In this document: positions 52,903-60,429 of the stretch, piece after piece
How positions within the stretch are numbered: the first letter of the stretch is position 1
Layout of the letters: every line of letters begins with the position of its first letter
Source: Arthrobacter sp. ISL-72
GTDB taxonomy: Bacteria; Actinomycetota; Actinomycetes; Actinomycetales; Micrococcaceae
Reading direction: 5' to 3'
DNA: 64,000 nt
NCBI RefSeq assembly: GCF_018613755.1
Contig: NZ_JAGGPP010000013.1
Span: 248,001-312,000, forward strand
Notes under the pieces: generated by a model
Told to the model about the DNA's origin: nothing
Seen by the model: only the letters and a program-made list of their open reading frames with translations
The model's database searches: none
Position numbers and translations under genes: made by a program

Positions 52903-53349
52903 GTGGGAGTGGTGAGCGTGATGGTTGCTTCAAACTTTGAGGGCGTCGTCGAGCGTCTGCGTGCCGCACTTGCCGACATTATGAAGGGCGATCCTGTGCC
53001 CTGTCAGGCGCTTTTCGCCAAGAACGACGACGTGACCCTGGCCAATCCGCTGGGCGGCGTATCCCGGGGGTGGGACGATGTGGCGGCCAGCATCGCTAAG
53101 GCAGCGGCGATCTACCGTGACGGTGAGGTCGTGTCCATGGAAAACCAGGGCACCGTCGTCGTCGGGGATCTTGCCTATGTGGTGCTGATCGAGCGGTTCA
53201 GGGTTCGGGTTGCAGGACGGGCCGATCTGGACGACGTGGCTCTCCGCACGACGAACATTTATCGGCGTGAGGGCAACGAATGGCTGCTTGTCCACCGTCA
53301 GGCCGATCCCCGAGTTGGTGCACAGGCGCCCGAGTCGGTAGTCCAGTAG
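52903..53349 (+). CDS. SnoaL/DUF4440-like protein (NTF2 fold)
   Basis: Small protein of up to 148 residues with the NTF2-like pattern: N-terminal helix, WDDVAASIAKAAAIY, a strand-rich middle and the ending TNIYRREGNEWLLVHRQ. GTG 52903 and 52912 and ATG 52921 are all possible starts. Such proteins are ketosteroid-isomerase-like and diverse; no substrate can be named. It converges with a truncated relative on the minus strand. Confidence 0.75.
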   Translation: MGVVSVMVASNFEGVVERLRAALADIMKGDPVPCQALFAKNDDVTLANPLGGVSRGWDDVAASIAKAAAIYRDGEVVSMENQGTVVVGDLAYVVLIERFRVRVAGRADLDDVALRTTNIYRREGNEWLLVHRQADPRVGAQAPESVVQ

Positions 53350-53366
53350 GCCCGCCGGGCACTCCT

Positions 53367-53738
53367 TCAAACACCATGATTTCGCAGTGGCCGGTGGCGG
53401 TGAGGGCGGGGAAGACGAAGATGATCAAAGTTGCTGTGCGTCGCCCGGAAGGCTCCGTCGGACGGCGTCCCGCGGTACGCCGCCTGCTGAGTGTGCCGAC
53501 CGATGGCGACGACGGTGGTGGCGTACTCGCGCACGACCACGTCGTCCCAAGTGAGTGAGGAGGTGACCAGATCGCCGCTGCGGTAGCGGTCGAGCCACTG
53601 CTGTTTGTCGAGGACGAACCCGAGCGGGCCGACCAGTGTGAAGTCGGCGACGGTCATGGCGTCGAGGGCGTCGACATCGCCGCGCACCTCGGCGTCGGCC
53701 CAGTGCTGCCCGAACGCGCGGATCTCGGTATCGGTCAT
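53367..53738 (-). pseudogene. SnoaL-like protein, C-terminus replaced
   Basis: From ATG 53738 the frame encodes a normal NTF2-like start (FGQHWADAEVRGDVDALDAM, VADFTLVGPLGFVLDKQQWL) to GAFRATH, where relatives continue with the last strands. Here the sequence changes to an unrelated basic tail and a stop at 53367. The last third of the fold is missing, so function is doubtful. Confidence 0.6.
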
Positions 53739-53795
53739 GATTGGTCCTTTCGGAGTGGACGGTCGTCAAGGAACGGTACGGCGGGGCAATCCGCC

Positions 53796-53912
53796 GTGGC
53801 AAGGACCCCCGGCCGTTCCCTCGCCGCCGTCTTGCTGACTACGCTGATCCTTGCCGCCGTCTTGGCCGTGTCCCTCCACACCCATCAACCGCGCTCGAGG
53901 AGACAATCATGA
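53796..53912 (+). CDS. possible 38-residue membrane peptide before the DHFR-like gene
   Basis: GTG 53796 opens a frame for a 38-residue peptide with one membrane segment (SLAAVLLTTLILAAVLAVSL) and a basic tail. The stop overlaps the next start (ATGA), an arrangement typical of coupled genes. No family is known and the ribosome site is poor. Confidence 0.35.
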   Translation: MARTPGRSLAAVLLTTLILAAVLAVSLHTHQPRSRRQS

Positions 53913-54487
53913 CCGCTACCTACACCTTCGACGTCTTTTCCAGCCTCGATGGCTTCGGCGCCGCCGGCGGCAACTGGACCGGCTACTGGGGCAAGCAAGG
54001 CCCCGAGCTGCTCGACCACCGCTTCGCCTTGTACGGCGAGGAGCAGCGGATGGTCATCGGGGCCAACACATATCGGATGTTCGCGGAGATGCTGGCCTCG
54101 AGCACCGAGGAGTCCGACGTGCGCGACCCATGGGTCACCCGGATGAGGAACCTGCCGGCCACGGTGGTCTCGACCACACTGGAAGGGCCCCTCGACTGGC
54201 CGGACGGGACCGTCGTGAGCGGCGACGCCGTCGACGTCGTCGCCCGGCTCAAGGAGGAGTCCGATGTGCCGTTGCGCTCGCACGGCAGCCTGTCGATGAA
54301 CCGGGCGCTGATGGCCGCCGGCCTGGTCGACCGCGTCCAGGTGACGATCTTCCCTGTGATTACCGGACAGACCGGGCTGGACCCGATCTTCCAGGGTGCG
54401 GCCGACTTCGACCTCCAGCTGATTGAGAGCCGGACGCTCGACGGCAACATCCAAGAGCTCATCTACCGGCCCACTCTGCATGTCTGA
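53909..54487 (+). CDS. RibD C-terminal/DHFR-like reductase family protein
   Basis: NADPH-dependent reductase-like protein of 192 residues, similar to the C-terminal domain of RibD. Family segments include TYTFDVFSSLDGFGA at the start, MVIGANTYRMF near 50, VVSTTLEGPLDWP near 95 and VDRVQVTIFPVITGQTG near 140. ATG 53909 follows GAGGAGA. These stand-alone proteins are common in actinobacteria and their substrates are unknown; folate or flavin synthesis is not implied. Confidence 0.88.
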   Translation: MTATYTFDVFSSLDGFGAAGGNWTGYWGKQGPELLDHRFALYGEEQRMVIGANTYRMFAEMLASSTEESDVRDPWVTRMRNLPATVVSTTLEGPLDWPDGTVVSGDAVDVVARLKEESDVPLRSHGSLSMNRALMAAGLVDRVQVTIFPVITGQTGLDPIFQGAADFDLQLIESRTLDGNIQELIYRPTLHV

Positions 54488-54889
54488 GTCCGCCATGGAC
54501 CGCACCCCGTCAAGGAGCCGAACCTGACCCGGAGGTTCGCCTGCGCGCCTTCTTCCGAACGCTACGACCAACCCGATAACCGCCGAGCCGGACGTGGAAG
54601 TCTGGCCGGGAGCGCGGACGTGCCAATGAACGTTTGTGCAGATGGTCCAGGCGGTTTCTTACCCCGCCGGCCCTCTGACCAAATGCTACTGACCAGTAGC
54701 TTTGATGTGAGTGCGGGTGTTTCGCCCGTGGGGGAGAGGCTCCGCCCGGCGCCCCTCTTCCGCGCACATTCGTGCAGTTAGTGCCGCACGTCCTTCCGGG
54801 ATGCCTAGCATTTGAGGACCGCAGCCAAGACTTGGCTGCGAAAAATCAACATCTGGCCCACCCCCTGACACACGAACAACGAGGTTTCT
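54488..54889. other. intergenic region before the lipase gene
   Basis: About 400 bp without a supported gene. A short duplicated motif TACTGACCAGTAGC near 54687 forms a small inverted repeat (CTACTGACCAGTAG) and could be an operator. The right end should hold the lipase promoter. Confidence 0.35.
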
Positions 54890-55738
54890 ATGTCACTGCT
54901 TACCAGAACCGTGTCTATCGCCGCAGCCGCCGTCCTTGCCGGCACCCTTGCCGTGGCTCCCGCCCAGGCGGACATCGTTCAAATTTCCCCGCCCGGAGCC
55001 AACGACTGGTCCTGCAAGCCGTCCGCCCAGCACCCGTACCCCGTGGTTCTGGTGCCTGGGACCTTCGAGAGCATGGCGAAGAACTGGTCCACCTTGGCGC
55101 CCTACCTGAAAGGCTCCGGGTACTGCGTTTTTGCCCTCAACTACGGCGAGACGAACGGCGTGTATGCCACCGCGCCAGTGACCGAATCCGCGAAGGAACT
55201 TGCCCCGTTCGTTGACGCGGTACGTGCTGCCACCGGGGCCAAACAAGTGGATCTCGTGGGCCACAGCCAGGGTGGCATGATGCCCCGCTACTACATGGGC
55301 TTTCTGGGCGGAGCCAAGTATGTCCACCACCTGGTCGGGATCGCACCTTCGAACCACGGCACGGAAGGTGTGATCGTTCCGCCGCCGGGGGTTGTCCCTG
55401 ATCCGGACTACGCCGGCCTGGGCTGTGCTGCCTGCGCCGACCAGCAGGCCGGATCGACTTTCATGCAGAAGCTCAATTCCGTCGGCGACACCGTTGCAGG
55501 ACCCTCCTACACCGTCATTTCCACGGTCCATGACGAGGTGGTTATTCCCTACAACAGCCAGTTCCTTAGCGGCCCGGCCCGGCAGGTCGCCAATATCACC
55601 ATCCAGGACAAGTGCCCGGCCGATCTCTTCGAACACGACCAGACGCCGAACGACCCCGTGGTCCACCAGCTCGTGGCCAACGCATTGGCACAGGCTTCCG
55701 GCCCCGCCGACCCGGCCTACCAGCCCAGCTGCATTTAG
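54890..55738 (+). CDS. secreted triacylglycerol lipase/esterase
   Basis: Alpha/beta-hydrolase of 282 residues exported by a Sec signal peptide (SIAAAAVLAGTLAVAPAQA, cleavage before DIVQ). The nucleophile Ser is in VDLVGHSQGGMMPRYY near residue 125; Asp in STVHDEVVIPY and His in FEHDQTPNDP complete the triad. The early YPVVLVPGTFESMAKNW carries the oxyanion-hole region. Cys pairs suggest disulphides. ATG 54890 follows GAGG at about nine bases. A strong hairpin follows the gene. Confidence 0.92.
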   Translation: MSLLTRTVSIAAAAVLAGTLAVAPAQADIVQISPPGANDWSCKPSAQHPYPVVLVPGTFESMAKNWSTLAPYLKGSGYCVFALNYGETNGVYATAPVTESAKELAPFVDAVRAATGAKQVDLVGHSQGGMMPRYYMGFLGGAKYVHHLVGIAPSNHGTEGVIVPPPGVVPDPDYAGLGCAACADQQAGSTFMQKLNSVGDTVAGPSYTVISTVHDEVVIPYNSQFLSGPARQVANITIQDKCPADLFEHDQTPNDPVVHQLVANALAQASGPADPAYQPSCI

Positions 55739-55774
55739 CTGCCGTGAGCGGCCCGGACGAAAGCCGGGAACGCG

Positions 55775-55812
55775 CGACGGCGGGACTCACCATCGGGTGA
55801 GTCCCGCCGTCG
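55775..55812 (+). terminator. 17-bp perfect hairpin after the lipase gene
   Basis: Arms 55775-55791 (CGACGGCGGGACTCACC) and 55796-55812 pair perfectly around a four-base loop. It lies between the convergent lipase and DUF4383 genes and could serve both. Confidence 0.8.
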
Positions 55813-55845
55813 GGCGTTGGCCTGCGTTTCCCCAGAGAGAAATGG

Positions 55846-56301
55846 TCAGGAGCGCACCTTCGTGGCATGGCCCCTGGTGAGAACCAGCGCGAGGGCGATC
55901 ATGCCGACGCCGAGCAGCAGGTGCAGTCCGTTGTCGAAGGCGTTCAGCGGGACGAAGTTCGCCGCGGATTCCTGGTCGAACACCAGGCCGTAGACGAACA
56001 GGACCAGGTACACGATTCCGCCGTAGAGGAGGAAGGAGCGCGCGCCGGTGGCGCTGCGGGCCAGGAGCAGGCCGGCGGCGCCGAAGAGGAGGTGGACGAC
56101 GTTGTGTAGCACTGAGACCTGGAAGAGGCCCAGCAGCATGGCCTCGGAGTGGTGGCCGGCAAATTGCAGCTCGCCTTAGTTGCTGGTGATGCCGGGGACG
56201 AAGCCCAGGACACCGACCAGCAGGAACACGGCGCCGACCAGCATTGATGCCTTCTGGACGTTGGTGCGTGTGGCGGTGCCGGTGCTGGTGTGTGTTGCCA
56301 T
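55846..56301 (-). pseudogene. DUF4383 membrane protein with in-frame TAA
   Basis: From ATG 56301, six bases after AAGGAG, the frame encodes an N-terminal membrane segment (ASMLVGAVFLLVGVLGFVPG), then TAA at 56176-56178 where homologues have a sense codon such as Tyr, and continues in the same frame with GELQFAGHHSEAMLLGLFQV, HNVVHLLFGAAGLLLARS and later membrane segments to 55846. Only one base separates it from an intact DUF4383 gene. A copy of its last 48 bp is at 51874. Confidence 0.8.
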
Positions 56302-56660
56302 GATGATCTCCTTGATGCGGTATCTGTTTTATGGATCAGCCGGTCTTTTTGCCAGCTAACCCAAGGGGTTATGCCAGCTATTTGGGCGCCAGCGCATTCC
56401 GGATGGGTCCATGGATAAACAATTGGGGATCGCAGTATTCAAACCGCTGCAGCTGCCGGCGGACACCGTGATCGCCACCGGTAACCACGTCAACTTCCTT
56501 TGACGCCGCACCGTTGGAATTGTCTGTATCGCATGCGTGTGCCGCGGATGCGGCGCGGAGGGGTGCCACCCACAGGACCTTCGCCTATCTTGCCCGAAAC
56601 CTTCGCCCATCTTGCTCGAACAGGGTCAGCATGAATTCATGACTGGAAGGAGTGAACATC
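56302..56660. other. intergenic region, no supported gene
   Basis: The left end holds the DUF4383 promoter region. Weak minus-strand frames near 56378-56569 have no recognisable protein character. Confidence 0.35.
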
Positions 56661-56810
56661 ATGGCTGATGACAAAGAACTACCGGACTGGGTTTCCCCGC
56701 GCAAACAGCGGGAGATTGACAACCAGGCAGCATTTCTGCGCTATCTGCTGGACCGTGAAGACTCGTTAGGCGACGGGAACCATGAACGATTACTTTCCCC
56801 GTCGTCGTGA
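56661..56810 (+). CDS. 49-residue acidic protein
   Basis: ATG 56661 follows AAGGAG by eight bases and encodes a 49-residue hydrophilic protein beginning MADDKELPDWVSPRKQRE, with a helix QAAFLRYLLDRED. No family is recognised. Its end overlaps the next small gene by 29 bases. A good ribosome site and normal codon use support it. Confidence 0.6.
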   Translation: MADDKELPDWVSPRKQREIDNQAAFLRYLLDREDSLGDGNHERLLSPSS

Positions 56811-56937
56811 ACCGTATGACGCGCGTTGGGCCGTCAAAAGGGATCTAGCGAACATCATCGCCAAATACACCGACAGGGGCGACCATGAAACCGCCGCAGT
56901 CTACATAGAAGCACTTGCCCGTTACGACGGGGACTGA
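56782..56937 (+). CDS. 51-residue basic/helical protein
   Basis: ATG 56782 lies inside the end of the preceding gene, after GACGGGAACC. The 51-residue product begins MNDYFPRRREPYDARW and has a predicted helix-turn-helix-like run (VKRDLANIIAKYTDRGDHET, AAVYIEALARY). No family is recognised. Overlap with a well-initiated gene suggests translational coupling. Confidence 0.55.
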   Translation: MNDYFPRRREPYDARWAVKRDLANIIAKYTDRGDHETAAVYIEALARYDGD

Positions 56938-57226
56938 ATCTGGCCCGGCCAATTCGGTTCTAGACGAGGCGATGGCTTCAGAGGTCCTCGGCTTTCAGCC
57001 CCCTTGTGCTCTTCGGCAATCGTTCGTCCCGATGCAGCTGGGCCTTGCACGGATGCTGAAGGAGGAGACCGCCGCCGGCGGACTGGCCACTACGTTCCCG
57101 TTCCTGATCCGTCAGACGTCACGTCCCACGGATCCGTCACGGAGCAGGAGAGCCGCACGCACCTGCTGGAGAATGCTCATTCTAGAGGTCCCGTCCGACA
57201 TGGTCTGCGGGCCCGCCAGGGGGCAG

Positions 57227-57401
57227 TCAGGGGAGCGGCTGGCGCTCGCCGACGGTCACCGCAGCCGGACGGAACGTACCTCCGCCGTCGTCGTTCCAGC
57301 CGTTCCTGCCTGGCGGGCGACGGGATATGCGCCCCCTTCGACCGGTTGCACCGGCTACACGCGGCAACGAAATTCTGCAGGCTGGTGGAGCCGCCCTTGG
57401 A
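57227..57401 (-). pseudogene. HNH endonuclease, C-terminal half of a split gene
   Basis: The minus strand encodes SKGGSTSLQNFVAACSRCNR and SKGAHIPSP..., then, after a frame change, VGERQPLP with stop at 57227. It matches the C-terminal half of the HNH gene at 8505. The N-terminal half lies at 58586-58743; the break falls exactly between Trp and Ser of the YPW-SKGG motif. Confidence 0.75.
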
Positions 57402-57510
57402 TGCTTCTATGTTCCGTCAAGTGTCGAGTGCATCGACCAGAGATGGCCCAAGCGTTCCACCTGCTGAGCGTGATTCCATGCGCCAGGGCGGGGGACTTTA
57501 TGATTTTGGG

Positions 57511-58149
57511 ATGGTCACTCTGAGTCAAGCCACCGTCATGGCTCTTGCCTGCGTGGTGCTCATCGCCGTTCCGGGGCCGAGCGTGCTCTTCGTGGTGGGG
57601 CGGGCCCTCAGCCACGGCCGCGCGAATGCCTTGTCCAGTGTCGTGGGCAATGCCATCGGCTGCTACCTGGTTGGGGTCGCCATTGCCTTTGGTCTCGGTC
57701 CTTTGTTGGAACGCTCGGAACTGCTCTTCCAATCCATCAAGTGGGCAGGCATCCTTTACCTATTCTGGCTGGGATTCCAGGCACTCCGGCACGCGGGCAC
57801 CCTATCCGACGCGCCAGAAGCCACCTCCCGGGTTGAAACTCCCTTGGCTGCGGTCCGTGCCGGCACGATCGTGGGCCTGACCAACCCCAAGAGCTTCGTC
57901 CTCTTCACCGCGATCGTCCCGCAGTTCATCGCCCCCTCGGTAGGCAACACCACTGCCCAGATCCTTATCCTGGGTATCGTCCCGCTATTCATCGGGCTGA
58001 TCACCGATACCGCGTGGGCTCTAGCCGCCGGCCGTGCCCGCAGCTGGCTGGCCAAGTCTCCGCGCCGCATGACGACCTTCGGCCGGATCGGTGGCTTGTC
58101 GATCATCGGCGTCGGGGTCTCCGCCGCAGTGACCGGCAACCGTCACTGA
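57511..58149 (+). CDS. LysE/RhtB-family amino-acid exporter
   Basis: Membrane exporter of 212 residues with six hydrophobic segments. The family N-terminus AVPGPSVLFVVGRALSHGR is clear, as is GLTNPKSFVLFTAIVPQF in the middle. ATG 57511 follows a purine run (GGGGGAC further upstream, GGG close by). It lies within the 1184-bp segment that splits the HNH gene, so it arrived with, or was trapped by, that insertion. The exported amino acid is unknown. Confidence 0.88.
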   Translation: MVTLSQATVMALACVVLIAVPGPSVLFVVGRALSHGRANALSSVVGNAIGCYLVGVAIAFGLGPLLERSELLFQSIKWAGILYLFWLGFQALRHAGTLSDAPEATSRVETPLAAVRAGTIVGLTNPKSFVLFTAIVPQFIAPSVGNTTAQILILGIVPLFIGLITDTAWALAAGRARSWLAKSPRRMTTFGRIGGLSIIGVGVSAAVTGNRH

Positions 58150-58200
58150 TCCTTTGCTTCTTCAGCCCTTGACGGCGGCCCGCGCGGCCGGCGTCAGCGT

Positions 58201-58440
58201 TTAAACAACGGCGGAACCTACCTCGAGCGTCGGGACGGGATTCGGGCCACCTATGGTGTTGAGCTGACGGTAGATATGCCGGGTGATGTATCTCTTGAGG
58301 CTGCGGATGATTTCCTTTTTCGTACGGCCTTGACTTGTCCGTCTGGCTACGTAATCCCTGGTTTGAGGGTCGCGGTTCATCCTGATCAACGCGATTGTGT
58401 AGATGGCTTTGTTGGCCACCGCTGTAGACAGAACCGATTC
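58201..58440 (-). pseudogene. IS110-family transposase C-terminal remnant
   Basis: The minus strand encodes KAIYTIALIRMNRDPQTRDY, then GRTKKEIIRSLKRYITRHIY and RQLNT, the end of an IS110 transposase different from the one at 10660. Sequence upstream of about 58440 no longer matches. The remnant ends next to the HNH junction at 58586, which makes it a likely agent of that insertion. Confidence 0.75.
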
Positions 58441-58585
58441 CGGGCCCGGCTAGGCGGACATATCCAAGAAGGCGCACTCCGGAAAGCTCAAATCGGAGGC
58501 AATACCATGGGTGAGTCACACCCCAGCCCGACCACAGCACCAGCCTGCCAGCCGCTCACAGAGCAACCGGGTAAAGACTTACAGA

Positions 58586-58743
58586 CCACGGGTAGAAGTG
58601 GTCGGCGTGCTCCGCGTGACGGGAACAACGACGGCGGGCCCCGGCTTCCATCTCGCACTGCCCGCCTGCCCGTGCCGTGCCTTCGCGACGCTGCTGCCGG
58701 GAAAAGCGCCTGACAGGATCATGGCGCCGGAGGTCACGGGGCC
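58586..58743 (-). pseudogene. HNH endonuclease, N-terminal half of a split gene
   Basis: The minus strand encodes RDLRRHDPVRRFSRQQRREG, then ARAGGQCEMEAGARRRCSRH and AEHADHFYPW, ending exactly at 58586. This matches the gene at 8505 (RDPVRRFTRQQRR ... GDHFYPW). Together with 57227-57401 it rebuilds an intact HNH domain if the 1184 bp between are removed. Confidence 0.75.
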
Positions 58744-58783
58744 GATCTCCGAGTCGGGACGTTGGCCCGCCTTTGCCTGCGGC

Positions 58784-59092
58784 CTACAACTTGCGGGAGT
58801 TCAGGGCGTCGAACTGCTCCTGCCAATGGGACAGTTGGCCGTCCACGTAGCGCCGATGCGCCGCGGTCCATTTGGGCATCATGTCGGACGTGAGTTCACG
58901 GGCGGCCGGTTTGTGGGCCGGCGGCACCTTCCGCCTGGAGGCGGCCGCATTCTTCCGGCGAGTGAGCAGGTCCTTCAGGTCCAGAAGCCAGAGCATCGAT
59001 TGGCACAGGAACCAGAGGATGGAGGCCAGAACCAAGCCAGCGAAAAGGGCGGCAATCCACAGCAGGAGCCCGATTGCGGGAAAGAGCACCAT
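58784..59092 (-). CDS. small membrane protein with basic C-terminus
   Basis: Protein of 102 residues with two close hydrophobic segments (FPAIGLLLWIAALFAGLVLA, SILWFLCQSMLWLL) and a Lys/Arg-rich then amphipathic C-terminus (WTAAHRRYVDGQLSHWQEQF). It lies upstream of the HNH half-gene on the same strand, as the membrane part does in the copy at 8505-9081, but the sequence is not clearly the same. Function unknown. Confidence 0.6.
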   Translation of the reverse strand: MVLFPAIGLLLWIAALFAGLVLASILWFLCQSMLWLLDLKDLLTRRKNAAASRRKVPPAHKPAARELTSDMMPKWTAAHRRYVDGQLSHWQEQFDALNSRKL

Positions 59093-59134
59093 GGCCCATT
59101 CTATCTGGCTGGCCCTCGTTTTGGTTGGGATAGC

Positions 59135-59153
59135 CCGGTTTCGACAGGCCCAG
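59135..59153. repeat. single GTTGAGC-type dispersed repeat
   Basis: CCGGTTTCGACAGGCCCAGC matches the 19-bp motif repeated at 17688-17753 with a few changes. It lies between a small membrane protein gene and the second Wadjet locus. Confidence 0.5.
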
Positions 59154-59187
59154 CCGCCGGGTTTTCGCGGGTTCGGCTTCTACCGGG

Positions 59188-60429
59188 TCAACCAGCGGGA
59201 TTTAGGCGCTCGAGTGCCCAGTCCCAGTTGATCAGCTCCTGTTCAAGCCGGGCGGTTGGACCATAGCTGTCGTTCACAAGCCCTTCGTACAGCGCAGCCT
59301 CCTCGGCCGTGAGCCGGGTCAACACAGCCCTCGAAGGTGACGGCTCCGATCCCCAGGCGTCACGATGAGCGAGCAACGTCGACTCGTCCATCAGCACACT
59401 CTCTACGTGCGGGTGAACCGCGCGGAGCTGGTCCAGGATCCGGAAGCCGTGCGTATCGATGTCGCCCCAGTAGAAGATCTTGCAGTCCCGCAGCCAGGCA
59501 GCATCCCGCAACGACGAGAAGCCATAGCCGGCCCCGTACAGCGCCAGCGCCCCGGGGCGGTCCGGCAATGCAAGGAAGTTGACCTGGTTCTCGGTGGCGA
59601 TCACGGTGTCCACCGGCAGCCGGAGGGTACTGAACGCCTCGGCCGTTACGGTGATGTCCCGCGCGCCGCCGAGCACGTCAACGCTCGGATCGAGGATGCG
59701 GAAGCGGACAAGCTCGGGTGGGTGCAGGAACCCGTGCCGGCGTGCGAATCTCGCCGCCGGTGTCCGTCCGGCACCCTGCTCCAAAGCGGCATCGCCCTCC
59801 GAGAACCCGATCAGGGGTTCCTCGTCGTCCGGATCGGAAACGGCAGCGGACGCCATAGCCGCGAGCAGCTGACCGATGACCTGCCTGTGCCTCTCAATGA
59901 ACTTCGTGTGCACCCCGGGCAGCCCCAGCTGGCGGACGTAGAACCCCGGCTTCGGGTTGTCCCGCAGCCACAGGGCAGCCCGCGCCGCCGTCAGCGCATC
60001 GGGCCCCAGCTCCACAAGCTTCAGCGGATACCGCGCCGCCCACGCCGGAAGTAGCGGATCCAGCTCACCCAGCCCTGCGGCGATCCCGCGAAAAGCCGAA
60101 GCCTCCCGTGTCTTTCCCAGAAACGCGATCTCGTCCTCTACCGTGGAAAACACCGCCGCGGCCGGAATGCGGTTGGATCCGACAGTTCGCCGGCCCGTCT
60201 CCACCGTTTCCAGCTGGTATTCGCCAGCCCCGGCGGAAAGCTCGGCCGCCCACGCCCGGACCGCAGCGTACTCGCTCAACAGTTCCGCCGCCGTCGGACG
60301 CTTCAAGGACCGCCGCCGGGGATAAGCACCGGAGGGTACAAGCAGTTCCCGCAGCAGCGCACCGCTGGTCCACGCCTTCAGCGACTGGGCCCGCAGCCCC
60401 GCCAGGGTGGTCCAGGATTCAGCCGGCAC
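59188..60429 (-). CDS. jetD: Wadjet protein JetD (Toprim nuclease), second locus
   Basis: JetD of 413 residues, collinear with the first copy at 38663: DUF3322 N-terminal part, then Toprim with ENQVNFLALP and WGDIDTHG, ending EQELINWDWALERLNPAG. This shorter end looks like the native tail. GTG 60429 overlaps the jetC stop by 11 bases, the same arrangement as in the first locus. Catalytic acidic residues are intact, so it should be active. Confidence 0.93.
   Translation of the reverse strand: MPAESWTTLAGLRAQSLKAWTSGALLRELLVPSGAYPRRRSLKRPTAAELLSEYAAVRAWAAELSAGAGEYQLETVETGRRTVGSNRIPAAAVFSTVEDEIAFLGKTREASAFRGIAAGLGELDPLLPAWAARYPLKLVELGPDALTAARAALWLRDNPKPGFYVRQLGLPGVHTKFIERHRQVIGQLLAAMASAAVSDPDDEEPLIGFSEGDAALEQGAGRTPAARFARRHGFLHPPELVRFRILDPSVDVLGGARDITVTAEAFSTLRLPVDTVIATENQVNFLALPDRPGALALYGAGYGFSSLRDAAWLRDCKIFYWGDIDTHGFRILDQLRAVHPHVESVLMDESTLLAHRDAWGSEPSPSRAVLTRLTAEEAALYEGLVNDSYGPTARLEQELINWDWALERLNPAG

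Noticed and set aside
56378..56610. Minus-strand frames of 63-84 codons
   Set aside because: No ribosome site, no family resemblance, and two competing frames over the same bases.
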